Both the position numbers and the translations under genes were made by a program. Below, piece after piece: positions 24,199 to 30,072 of a stretch of 35,767 nucleotides of DNA. The DNA lies in the IMG/VR virus record IMGVR_UViG_3300046804_001488, positions 1 to 35,767 of that record. The stretch is one strand, 5' to 3'. The stretch comes from a virus. The notes beneath the pieces are model-generated. The model was given only the letters and a program-made list of their open reading frames with translations. It did no database searches and was not told where the DNA came from. The first letter of the stretch is position 1, and each line of letters opens with the position of its first letter.

Positions 24199-24947
24199 GT
24201 CCCGACATGGGCTAACTCAACCCAAGGCGCTGCCCATACCTTAAAGCCATTCTCTCTAGCCTTCTTACAGAAGTAGTAATCCTCAGAGAGCAAGAGTCCT
24301 GATTCCTCTTCTATACAAGTAGCAAAGAACTCATTGATTCGCTCACCGTTTTGTGGGTTCTGAATGTCCATCACATTGTTAAGGTATGTAGGTAATTTCC
24401 CTACTAGACCCTCATAGACCTCGCGCTTGATGAGCATGAAGCCTGTACCGCCATTCCAGATTTCCAAGGGTTCACCGATTGGAACTGTGACTGTCTCTTC
24501 ATAGTTCACAAGGTTGACCACAAAGTTGCCTGTGTGGTTCTTCAGTTCGCTATCAGGCACACCAGCGTCCATTGCCTTGCGTACTGTCTGCCAGTTAATC
24601 TCTTTCTTGGGATAGATACCGCAGATGATGTCCTTGTCAGCGTTAATCATAGGAATGATTTGCTCTGGGATAAAGCGGATGTCTGAGTCAATGAAGAGCA
24701 TATGGGTGCATTTGGACTTCAAGAAGGCGTTAGCCAAGAGGTTGCGCCCTCGCTGAATCAGAGACTCATTAAAGAGAAAAGAGAAGGTCAAGTCAAAGCC
24801 ACTATTCATAGCTAACTTTTGTAGCTGTAAGCAGCCTTGTGTAAAGAAGCCATAGCATTGACCACCATACATAGGGGTTGCCACAAAGATGTGTTTCTTT
24901 TCTGATACGTCTACGTTACCGACTTCTGGGATTGGGATTGTTTCCAT
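24162..24947 (-). CDS. Glycosyltransferase-like protein (DSD motif)
   Basis: The 261-residue protein has KKHIFVATPMYGGQCYGFFT at the start, RNLLANAFLKSKCTHMLFID ending in the FIDSDIRF metal-binding motif near residue 88, and EDYYFCKKARENGFKVWAAP near the end. This is the phage GT-A-like family with an IDSD motif. It is the last gene of the early operon, preceded by AAAGGAC, and converges on the plus-strand glycosyltransferase, overlapping it by 37 bases. Confidence 0.75.
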   Translation of the reverse strand: METIPIPEVGNVDVSEKKHIFVATPMYGGQCYGFFTQGCLQLQKLAMNSGFDLTFSFLFNESLIQRGRNLLANAFLKSKCTHMLFIDSDIRFIPEQIIPMINADKDIICGIYPKKEINWQTVRKAMDAGVPDSELKNHTGNFVVNLVNYEETVTVPIGEPLEIWNGGTGFMLIKREVYEGLVGKLPTYLNNVMDIQNPQNGERINEFFATCIEEESGLLLSEDYYFCKKARENGFKVWAAPWVELAHVGTYAFEGTLLKTP

Positions 24948-24981
24948 GTGTGTCCTTTAGGTTGTTTAATTAAGTTTGGCT

Positions 24982-25188
24982 TCAGGGGTCAAAACATTGA
25001 TGCAGTACGACTAGCTTTGCCAGTTCATACATCCATACGGCATGTTGGTTGTCTACATGTGACGAAAGTGTTTTAAGTTCATCATCTTCATAAAACAACA
25101 CAATGCAAGACTGGTCAGGCTGTATGCGTTCTATTGCATGGGTGAGCATGGCAGTAGCATCCCAATCTTTAAGGTGGTGTACTTTCAT
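24982..25188 (-). CDS. Hypothetical protein (68 aa)
   Basis: The protein contains HAIERIQPDQSCIVLFYEDD and DNQHAVWMYELAKLVVLHQC. Small phage proteins with this EDDxLKTLS pattern occur in early operons; the function is unknown. Its ATG overlaps the stop of the gene before it in the operon by four bases, which supports the start. A 34-base gap holding the ribosome site follows before the glycosyltransferase gene. Confidence 0.65.
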   Translation of the reverse strand: MKVHHLKDWDATAMLTHAIERIQPDQSCIVLFYEDDELKTLSSHVDNQHAVWMYELAKLVVLHQCFDP

Positions 25189-25427
25189 AGGTTCTTCTCT
25201 TTGATGGCTTGTTGCACCATGCGACCAAGACTGTACTTCTTGCCTTCATGCTGTTGTCCGTAAATCATCAGCATCTCATCATCTGTTAGGTCTACCCATG
25301 TGCGTTGTTGTAGTGTGGTGTAGAGAGGTGTGCAGTCATCCCATACTTTTGTTTCGTAATAAATACGAATTCCATCTTCATCCCTGTACCACGCCACAGG
25401 CTCTTGTTTCATTGCTTCTATGCTCAT
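25185..25427 (-). CDS. Hypothetical protein (80 aa)
   Basis: The start at 25427 is supported by AAGGAG ten bases upstream. The protein reads MKQEPVAWYRDEDGIRIYYE then RTWVDLTDDEMLMIYGQQHE, a WVDLTDDE block shared with another small early protein here (WVGLTDEE at 29715-29966). This suggests a widespread phage small-protein module, not an enzyme. It is separated from RusA by 54 bases that include a GGGGC/GCCCC hairpin. Confidence 0.65.
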   Translation of the reverse strand: MSIEAMKQEPVAWYRDEDGIRIYYETKVWDDCTPLYTTLQQRTWVDLTDDEMLMIYGQQHEGKKYSLGRMVQQAIKEKNL

Positions 25428-25481
25428 GTGTTCTTCTCCTTGAATTAGTGGGGCTTCCTGAAACGCTGCCCCATCACGTTC

Positions 25482-25868
25482 CTAACTGTCCTCTAGGGAC
25501 TCGCCTTCAGGATGGCGGGGGGTTATTTCTTCTATGACAACGTGCAGTAGACCGCCCTTGATTTGAGTGCCACGAATCATCTCTATGTGGTCTACTTGGA
25601 AGTCATCGTCAAACACGCCAGCGTGTTCTAGCGCATCTAATACCGCCTTAATGCGGTTGTCGATGTCTATTTTTCTCTTGTCTCTAGGACGCAAGATAAG
25701 TGTAAGTTTCAATTTCTTATCCCCAAACTTAGGAATGTTGTTGTCTATGACGAACTGAATGACAGCTTCTCTAAACTCTCTACCGTTCTTGCTGATGATG
25801 GTTCTACCGCGAAAGTTTCGCCAGTAGGTGTTCATCGATGGTGGAAACGGCAGAGTGAATGATGTCAT
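25482..25868 (-). CDS. rusA: RusA-like Holliday junction resolvase
   Basis: The 128-residue protein has the RusA pattern: TLPFPPSMNTYWRNFRGRTI at the start, then KRKIDIDNRIKAVLDALEHA and GVFDDDFQVDHIEM, giving the metal-binding aspartates D68, D70 and D87-89. It cuts four-way DNA junctions. I use ATG 25868, which overlaps the previous stop as TGATG; a TTG one codon upstream (25871) is also possible. It ends the recombination module and would resolve intermediates of replication before packaging. Confidence 0.9.
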   Translation of the reverse strand: MTSFTLPFPPSMNTYWRNFRGRTIISKNGREFREAVIQFVIDNNIPKFGDKKLKLTLILRPRDKRKIDIDNRIKAVLDALEHAGVFDDDFQVDHIEMIRGTQIKGGLLHVVIEEITPRHPEGESLEDS

Positions 25869-26143
25869 CAAAAGGGTACGTCTGAGTCCTGTATGCGGTT
25901 GACTTCTCTAGGGTACTGCTGCTTTTGCTTATTCCAGTCAGGGTCGTTAATCTTCAAGTTGAAGTAAGGACCATAGCCAGCGTCATTTTGCCAAGCACCG
26001 AAGTTGATAACCTGACCTCTGAACATGAATGTTCCCTTGAAGTCTGGTTCTGTCGGTGTCTTTTTAAAAGCGTTCTTAATCATTCTGCCTTTTAGTTCTT
26101 GCGGAACAAAGGGAGCTTTCTTTGGTTTGTCATCTGTATACAT
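25868..26143 (-). CDS. Putative single-stranded DNA-binding protein
   Basis: The true start is probably ATG 26143, giving 91 residues; the longer frame from 26245 overlaps a helix-turn-helix gene read in another frame. The core DFKGTFMFRGQVINFGAWQN followed by YFNLKI looks like a small OB-type strand set, and the C-terminus is DSDVPF, very like the acidic tip of bacterial SSB (DDDIPF) that recruits partners. It lies between RecT-like and RusA genes. SSB function is inferred from tip and context. Confidence 0.65.
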   Translation of the reverse strand: MYTDDKPKKAPFVPQELKGRMIKNAFKKTPTEPDFKGTFMFRGQVINFGAWQNDAGYGPYFNLKINDPDWNKQKQQYPREVNRIQDSDVPF

Positions 26144-26300
26144 AACGTGCGTATTCCTTTCCATTTTCTTTAACCATAGTTGTAAGGATGGGATGTCCTT
26201 GTTTGCGAAGATATTCGATATGGGCTGCAAGCCGAAAACTGCCATAGTGTTGTAGTGCGTCCATTGGAGTTAGTGAACCGATGTTTTGCAAGTGATTCAA
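26130..26300 (-). CDS. Hidden small helix-turn-helix protein (TTG start, 56 aa)
   Basis: The TTG start at 26300 forms a TTGA overlap with the stop of the RecT-like gene. The 56 residues read MNHLQNIGSLTPMDALQHYG then SFRLAAHIEYLRKQGHPILT and ARYVYR, a common phage helix-turn-helix domain (the GS-x-TP-x-xAL and RLAA-x-I-x-xLR-x-xGH signature). An ORF in another frame (26245 start) covers it and would hide it. It may regulate the operon or bind DNA. The start codon is the main uncertainty. Confidence 0.72.
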   Translation of the reverse strand: MNHLQNIGSLTPMDALQHYGSFRLAAHIEYLRKQGHPILTTMVKENGKEYARYVYR

Positions 26301-27148
26301 AATATTTTCTCGCTGGCTTCCATGTCTTCCACGAACTGGGACGCTGCCGACTTTGGGGCTACATTTACCCCCGCTTTGGCTAACTCCCCTCTTATCTTGA
26401 TTTTGTCAAAGGAGACAAACTTCTCTGTAACCGACTTGTTTGCTTCGGCTAGAGCAGTTATCTTCTCAGTCCTTTGCTCATCGTTGAGCTTAGTAGACTG
26501 CATGACTTTGCTTGCCATTTGGGTGTAGGCAGTAATCCATGCGTCAGGACTGTCATAAGAGGCGTATACCGAGCCATCAGGGAGAATCAAGGGGTAGTCC
26601 CCAGTCGGGGCTTCTATGACCTCTACGGGGCTTTTAACGTCCTCAACCATACCCATGTGCTTCGGAGCAGGACTATCAAAGTCTTGCACCTCTTCTACGG
26701 CATAGTGACCAAGGATACAAGCAGGGTAGATGCTACGCACAGCCCTAGAGATAACCCTAGCTCTGAGCATATCTTCGGGGTACTTAGACCAGCCACTTCC
26801 CTCGCGGTAAATGCCAGCTTGCCGAGCCATTTCAATCGTCCATTCGACTGTGAGAGTACCGCCCTGTGGATGCTTGAATGTGCCGACAACCTTCTTTGGT
26901 GACACCTCATCCCATTGGACTGAGCCACCAGAGAGTTGGAAACGGGCTAGGATAGCCTGAGACTTCAAGGCTGGTCTGCCTTGGATGATGTCGTATTCTT
27001 GAACGACAGAGGCAGGGTGCTTGTTCTCAGCCTGTGCGACAAGCATGACAGCCATGACTTGCTCTTTGGACTTAAAGCCATAAAAGCCACTCTTGACGAT
27101 GCTCTCAGCCATGACAGCCATGTCGGTTACGGTTACTAGATTACTCAT
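26297..27148 (-). CDS. recT: RecT-like single-strand annealing protein
   Basis: The 283-residue protein shows RecT family blocks: YGFKSKEQVMAVMLVAQAEN, GRPALKSQAILARFQLSGGS, then WSKYPEDMLRARVISRAVRS followed by IYPACILGHYAVEEV. It anneals complementary strands and pairs with a YqaJ/lambda-exonuclease-type partner, which is encoded upstream in the same operon. The ATG overlaps the stop of a 28-residue ORF (ATGA), and GGAGAAACTAAC supplies the ribosome site. It is expected to drive recombination-dependent replication. Confidence 0.85.
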   Translation of the reverse strand: MSNLVTVTDMAVMAESIVKSGFYGFKSKEQVMAVMLVAQAENKHPASVVQEYDIIQGRPALKSQAILARFQLSGGSVQWDEVSPKKVVGTFKHPQGGTLTVEWTIEMARQAGIYREGSGWSKYPEDMLRARVISRAVRSIYPACILGHYAVEEVQDFDSPAPKHMGMVEDVKSPVEVIEAPTGDYPLILPDGSVYASYDSPDAWITAYTQMASKVMQSTKLNDEQRTEKITALAEANKSVTEKFVSFDKIKIRGELAKAGVNVAPKSAASQFVEDMEASEKIF

Positions 27149-27231
27149 GTTAGTTTCTCCAAAATAGTTAGGAAAGTTTCTATGACTGAGGATGCAGCCA
27201 TCACATATATTGCAAGGTCTTGGGTTGTCAT
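27145..27231 (-). CDS. Small ORF of 28 aa coupled to the RecT-like gene
   Basis: ATG 27231 overlaps the previous stop (ATGA) and the TGA of this ORF overlaps the RecT-like ATG, so a chain of two 4-base overlaps holds it. GAGGG lies four bases before the start. The residues run MTTQDLAIYVMAASSVIETF then LTILEKLT, a hydrophobic or amphipathic helix. It may be a genuine microprotein, or a leader whose translation delivers ribosomes to the next start. It is too short for common gene callers. Confidence 0.55.
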   Translation of the reverse strand: MTTQDLAIYVMAASSVIETFLTILEKLT

Positions 27232-27440
27232 GCGTCCCTCGCCTTCATCATTGCGTCTGCCCATGCGTAGGATGCTGTGCATATTTTTTCAACATTTGCG
27301 CTTTCATCAGCTAACGCTACCATTATTTCTTTTTGCTGAACATAGGCTTGCAACGTCTTGGCTGCGAAGTAGTCTCTAAGCGTCATGCCATGCGTCATAG
27401 AGCCTGTTTTTGGGTCATGCACGTTAGGAAATGCGTACAT
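27228..27440 (-). CDS. Hypothetical protein (70 aa)
   Basis: The protein reads MTHGMTLRDYFAAKTLQAYV then CTASYAWADAMMKARDA. This LRDYFA...YAWADAMLKARE pattern recurs in small early phage proteins of unknown function. Its start overlaps the previous gene by 17 bases and its stop overlaps the 28-residue ORF. No catalytic residues are seen. Confidence 0.7.
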   Translation of the reverse strand: MYAFPNVHDPKTGSMTHGMTLRDYFAAKTLQAYVQQKEIMVALADESANVEKICTASYAWADAMMKARDA

Positions 27441-27615
27441 CTTTCGCCTTTCTGCCGGGCTTTGCCTTTGGCGTTCCGTCTCTCTTCATACCCCACCTAG
27501 CCGCCTCTAGCCTCTCTATGCGAGTCTCTAGTTGCTCACAAGCAGTTGACAACAAGTCAACACGCACACGCAAGAAAGCTATTTCACCTACAGGTTTTGA
27601 TTTATTGAAAAACAT
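27424..27615 (-). CDS. Small coiled-coil protein (63 aa)
   Basis: The N-terminus MFFNKSKPVGEIAFLRVRVD leads into LSTACEQLETRIERLEAARW, a heptad-like helix, followed by a basic tail (KAKPGRKAKDVRIS). The ribosome site AAGGGGTAATT precedes the ATG and lies partly in the end of the exonuclease gene. It may dimerise; function unknown. Confidence 0.65.
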   Translation of the reverse strand: MFFNKSKPVGEIAFLRVRVDLLSTACEQLETRIERLEAARWGMKRDGTPKAKPGRKAKDVRIS

Positions 27616-27617
27616 AA

Positions 27618-28523
27618 TTACCCCTTGTTAAGAAAACGTCTACCAGATGGATATTCACGCTTGAACTGGTTGTATAGGTCAGGCATGGATTGCTCAAAGA
27701 GTTTGGAGTCAAACTTAATGCTTGGCTTGGCTGTTTTCCAAGTGGCTAGGACTCTGCCGTCTAGGGTTACCAATTCGCTGTTGTTCCCCATAAATTTCTG
27801 TATTTCTAGGGCTAGTTTCTCTTCCTCTGCTTCCCACTTCTTAATTTCCTTTTTCGTGTAGGCAAGGGCTTCGCACATACGTTCTATGGCTTGCGGAGCA
27901 GTTATAGCGGAGTTGATGGAGTTAGCGTAGATGAGTTTCGCTTGCTCGGTAGTCTCAGGTTCTCTTGGCTGCTTAGTCTCAACACTTGCCCAGTACTGCG
28001 CCATATCCTTGATGAGCTGCTCTTTCTGCGCCTCGGTGATGGTGAACTTAAACACTTCAAAGTTTTGTCCACCGAATAGAACAGCCAGCACAATGTCTGA
28101 GATATTGTGGACTGTCGCTTCGTGGACGAGTTGCGCCATATCAGCCGCAGGGATGATGCCTGATTCGGAATCGAACTTGTTGCGAACATTAGCGTTGTAG
28201 TTCTTGACTTCCACAAGCGTTTGCCCGTCAGTCGAGATGAAGTCGAAATGAGACTTGAGCCATGTTTCCTTTGGATGGGTGAGCGCATAGTCTGCTTCCT
28301 TTAGTTCAATGCCGAGCTTGTCTTGAGCCAAGCGTCCAATGAGGGGTTGCATGACATGACCCATTTGGACTGCTTCTATGTCAGATAGGTCAGGACGTTC
28401 CATGAGTCCTAGCTTTTGCAGAACTGCATCGTTACCTCTGCCATTGGCTGCCATACGGCTATCGCTAGACCACCACGCCCCGTTTCTTACTTCGGGTAAG
28501 AAGTCGTTTCTATCATTCGCCAT
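27618..28523 (-). CDS. YqaJ-like recombination exonuclease
   Basis: The 301-residue protein has the PD-(D/E)XK nuclease layout of YqaJ/lambda exonuclease proteins: WWSSDSRMAANG at the start, AVQMGHVMQPLIGRLAQDKL near residue 55, then HFDFISTDG with Asp94 and LVEVKNYN with Glu105 and Lys107. It digests 5' strands to give the single strands bound by the RecT-like protein. The C-terminal half is helical and charged. The start overlaps the previous gene by 11 bases. Confidence 0.87.
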   Translation of the reverse strand: MANDRNDFLPEVRNGAWWSSDSRMAANGRGNDAVLQKLGLMERPDLSDIEAVQMGHVMQPLIGRLAQDKLGIELKEADYALTHPKETWLKSHFDFISTDGQTLVEVKNYNANVRNKFDSESGIIPAADMAQLVHEATVHNISDIVLAVLFGGQNFEVFKFTITEAQKEQLIKDMAQYWASVETKQPREPETTEQAKLIYANSINSAITAPQAIERMCEALAYTKKEIKKWEAEEEKLALEIQKFMGNNSELVTLDGRVLATWKTAKPSIKFDSKLFEQSMPDLYNQFKREYPSGRRFLNKG

Positions 28524-28731
28524 GAGATGTCCCTTCTAAGTCAGGAATGTTGAGAGAGAAATTAGTGCCAGCAATACCGCAACCACCGCCAGCCATACGC
28601 TCGGTTATGCAGTATTGGTAAGAGCGTTCACCAGTCACAAGGTTGATGGTTTCGCTTGCTTTGCACTTGTGCAGAGTTTCGTTTTCATGCTGAATAAACC
28701 AACGGCAATCAGCACAGATGAGTGGATACAT
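28513..28731 (-). CDS. Small zinc-binding-like protein (72 aa)
   Basis: Four to six cysteines are placed as in a zinc knuckle: MYPLICADCRWF near the start, then HKCKASE, YQYCITER and GGGCGIAG. The AAGGGG site seen before several early genes lies upstream. The 3' end overlaps the exonuclease start. It may be a regulator or a nucleic-acid-binding factor, but no family is recognised. Confidence 0.65.
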   Translation of the reverse strand: MYPLICADCRWFIQHENETLHKCKASETINLVTGERSYQYCITERMAGGGCGIAGTNFSLNIPDLEGTSHGE

Positions 28732-28804
28732 AAAAAGCCCCTTTATAGTTAGGAAATGAGATTAGATTATAGATGCAGATTATGGGGATTAGCCATTATA
28801 TTTT

Positions 28805-28963
28805 TTAATCGGTTTGTCCTCCTCGATTGTTCTTTTCTTTCAATGCTTGCCAGATAGCGTTATAGAGTTCTTGTAGGCTAGTGCGACCATATCTAATCTG
28901 TTGTTCATAGATGTCAGACAGCTCTTGTGGTGTCAGACCTATCAGTTGTTTCGTATCTTCCAT
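28805..28963 (-). CDS. Small hypothetical protein (52 aa)
   Basis: ATG 28963 gives a 52-residue protein: MEDTKQLIGLTPQELSDIYE, QQIRYGRTSLQELYNAIWQA, then a polar tail ending GGQTD. It is amphipathic and helical, with a plausible but weak AGG site. The gene starts just after the candidate structured RNA on the minus strand, so that RNA may act as its 5' leader. Codon structure looks coding; no function is known. Confidence 0.55.
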   Translation of the reverse strand: MEDTKQLIGLTPQELSDIYEQQIRYGRTSLQELYNAIWQALKEKNNRGGQTD

Positions 28964-28969
28964 ATTCGC

Positions 28970-29412
28970 GCCTAGTATCTACATATAGGGTTTTCACCCA
29001 AAGACCCCCCTACCCCATTGAAGGAATAGGAAGGGAAGGTTCTCACCGCCCTTACGGGCATCACGATGCCAGCTAATGCTGCGCCCCTCGACTTCGTGAT
29101 TCGACCAGTCGCACGGGTTATTCGGGAACTGCCCCCTAGCCAAATGGCATACCGTGTACGCTTTCCTTCCGCGCCACCACGACTGGGGTGCTTACTAACG
29201 TGCGGAGTACGGCTGGCGTAGAGGTCGGGCATCCAATTCGGTGTCGGTGCGCCATCCCCGACTTGTTGTTTTACTAGCGCGTGTCCCGAATCAGATGCCC
29301 AAAAACAAAAAAGCCACTTACTGCTGCTCTGGTAACGGTTCCCCCGCAGGGGCAGAGCATGAGTAAATGGCTTCACTTGTTGACCGTTACGACAACGATT
29401 GAACTCTAGCAT
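28970..29412 (-). ncRNA. Candidate structured RNA (minus strand)
   Basis: This 400-base stretch of the early operon has no credible gene. It folds into many hairpins. A 15-base stem (29227-29241 with 29286-29300) contains two G.U pairs when read as minus-strand RNA but would have two A.C mismatches on the plus strand. Inside it is GTCGG/CCGAC (29243-29247 with 29258-29262). GCATAC/GTACGC (29147-29161) again needs a wobble only the minus strand provides. GGCAT/ATGCC (29057-29070) and GCCC/GGGC (29048-29059) are alternatives. GGGT-GAAA-ACCC ends the region. It could be a leader, attenuator or stable RNA. No Rfam family is recognised. Confidence 0.55.
29301..29373 (-). terminator. Large hairpin plus T-tract (intrinsic terminator, minus strand)
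   Basis: A 21-base stem pairs 29353-29373 with 29311-29331, with one G.U pair in the minus-strand RNA and a 2x2 internal loop. It encloses a second CCCC-TGC-GGGG hairpin and is followed on the minus strand by TTTTTTGTTTTT (29301-29312). In addition, GTAACGGT at 29383-29390 upstream can pair with ACCGTTAC in the hairpin loop (29332-29339), so an alternative fold or pseudoknot is possible. This would suit an attenuator controlling the operon. Confidence 0.7.
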
Positions 29413-29418
29413 AGGTTT

Positions 29419-29496
29419 CTAATCCTTGTCAATAAGAATCAAAACCATACAAACCCCGATAAGAACACCAAATAAGAAGATAGCCATATCAAGCAT
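29419..29496 (-). CDS. Putative transmembrane microprotein (25 aa)
   Basis: ATG 29496 overlaps the end of the previous gene by eight bases and gives 25 residues that are almost wholly one membrane helix (MAIFLFGVLIGVCMVLILI) ending in DKD. The junction AACCATGCTTGA has the same layout as the junction 226 bases upstream (AACCATGCGTGA), which supports translation. It ends just before the structured RNA, so it may also act as a leader ORF. Confidence 0.5.
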   Translation of the reverse strand: MLDMAIFLFGVLIGVCMVLILIDKD

Positions 29497-29722
29497 GGTT
29501 ACTAGGGCAATCAGGGCAATGCGAGGGGAAGTCGCAGCACATTCTCATATGGGGACAGTCTAGGGTAGTCGATGGGATTTTGGCAAAGGCTTCGTCTTCG
29601 GCTATCTGGTCCTCTCTAGCGCGTGGGGGTTGCCAAGTAGTCCTACGGAATCTGCACCCGTCCTCACAGTCATTAAGACATAGGCGCGTGTGGGGGTAAT
29701 GGCAATCAGTCTGGTCACGCAT
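29489..29722 (-). CDS. Cysteine-rich small protein (77 aa)
   Basis: The start is ATG 29722, preceded by AAGGA; the longer frame from 29758 reaches back over the previous gene. The protein has two Cys/His clusters: RDQTDCHYPHTRLCLNDCED then GCRF, and LDCPHMRMCCDFPSHCPDCP. The paired clusters suggest zinc binding and possibly DNA or RNA contact. Overlaps couple it to genes on both sides. Confidence 0.6.
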   Translation of the reverse strand: MRDQTDCHYPHTRLCLNDCEDGCRFRRTTWQPPRAREDQIAEDEAFAKIPSTTLDCPHMRMCCDFPSHCPDCPSNHA

Positions 29723-29966
29723 GGTTTTTTTCCTTAAGTTTGGCTTCAACAAATTCAATGGTTTCCATGACGGTTAAATAAGCGCCATCAATTTTTTTGT
29801 TAATCATTGACTCTTTTTCCTCATCCGTCAGCCCAACCCATTCGCGTTGTAGATGGTCAAAGTAAACGCGCCATATTTTCTCTGGGTCTTCTGGGTCAAT
29901 GATTTCAACAAACCTATCGCCCCACAGAGCTTTTGTAACTTTGAAAGTGTCATATTTATCTGTCAT
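29715..29966 (-). CDS. Small hypothetical protein (83 aa)
   Basis: The protein reads YDTFKVTKALWGDRFVEIID then REWVGLTDEEKESMINKKID and a basic C-terminal helix. The WVGLTDEE block is shared with the product at 25185-25427. It starts inside the previous small ORF (11-base overlap) and its last bases hold the next start. No function is known. Confidence 0.65.
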   Translation of the reverse strand: MTDKYDTFKVTKALWGDRFVEIIDPEDPEKIWRVYFDHLQREWVGLTDEEKESMINKKIDGAYLTVMETIEFVEAKLKEKNHA

Positions 29967-30072
29967 AGGGTAAATCTCCAGTCAAAATAAGGGCTAGGGT
30001 TATGAGGTAAGAGGGCGCGTTGTGTCCTTCGCGCACTCTATCCAAGAGCCTACGGGCATCCTCTAAGGTCAT
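29956..30072 (-). CDS. Small hypothetical protein (38 aa)
   Basis: ATG 30072 overlaps the methyltransferase stop (ATGA). The 38 residues are MTLEDARRLLDRVREGHNAP then SYLITLALILTGDLPYDR, a helix pair I associate with a common small phage protein. The stop lies 11 bases inside the next gene. Codon structure and coupling support it despite its size. Confidence 0.6.
   Translation of the reverse strand: MTLEDARRLLDRVREGHNAPSYLITLALILTGDLPYDR

Noticed and set aside
26143-26245. N-terminal extension of the SSB-like gene from 26245
   Set aside because: Those residues are the shadow of a recognisable helix-turn-helix frame that forms a TTGA overlap with the RecT-like gene.
28972-29412. A 146-residue minus-strand ORF
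   Set aside because: It has no visible ribosome site, low-likelihood composition (many Arg, Ser, Trp, Cys), and covers a region dominated by RNA stems and a terminator.
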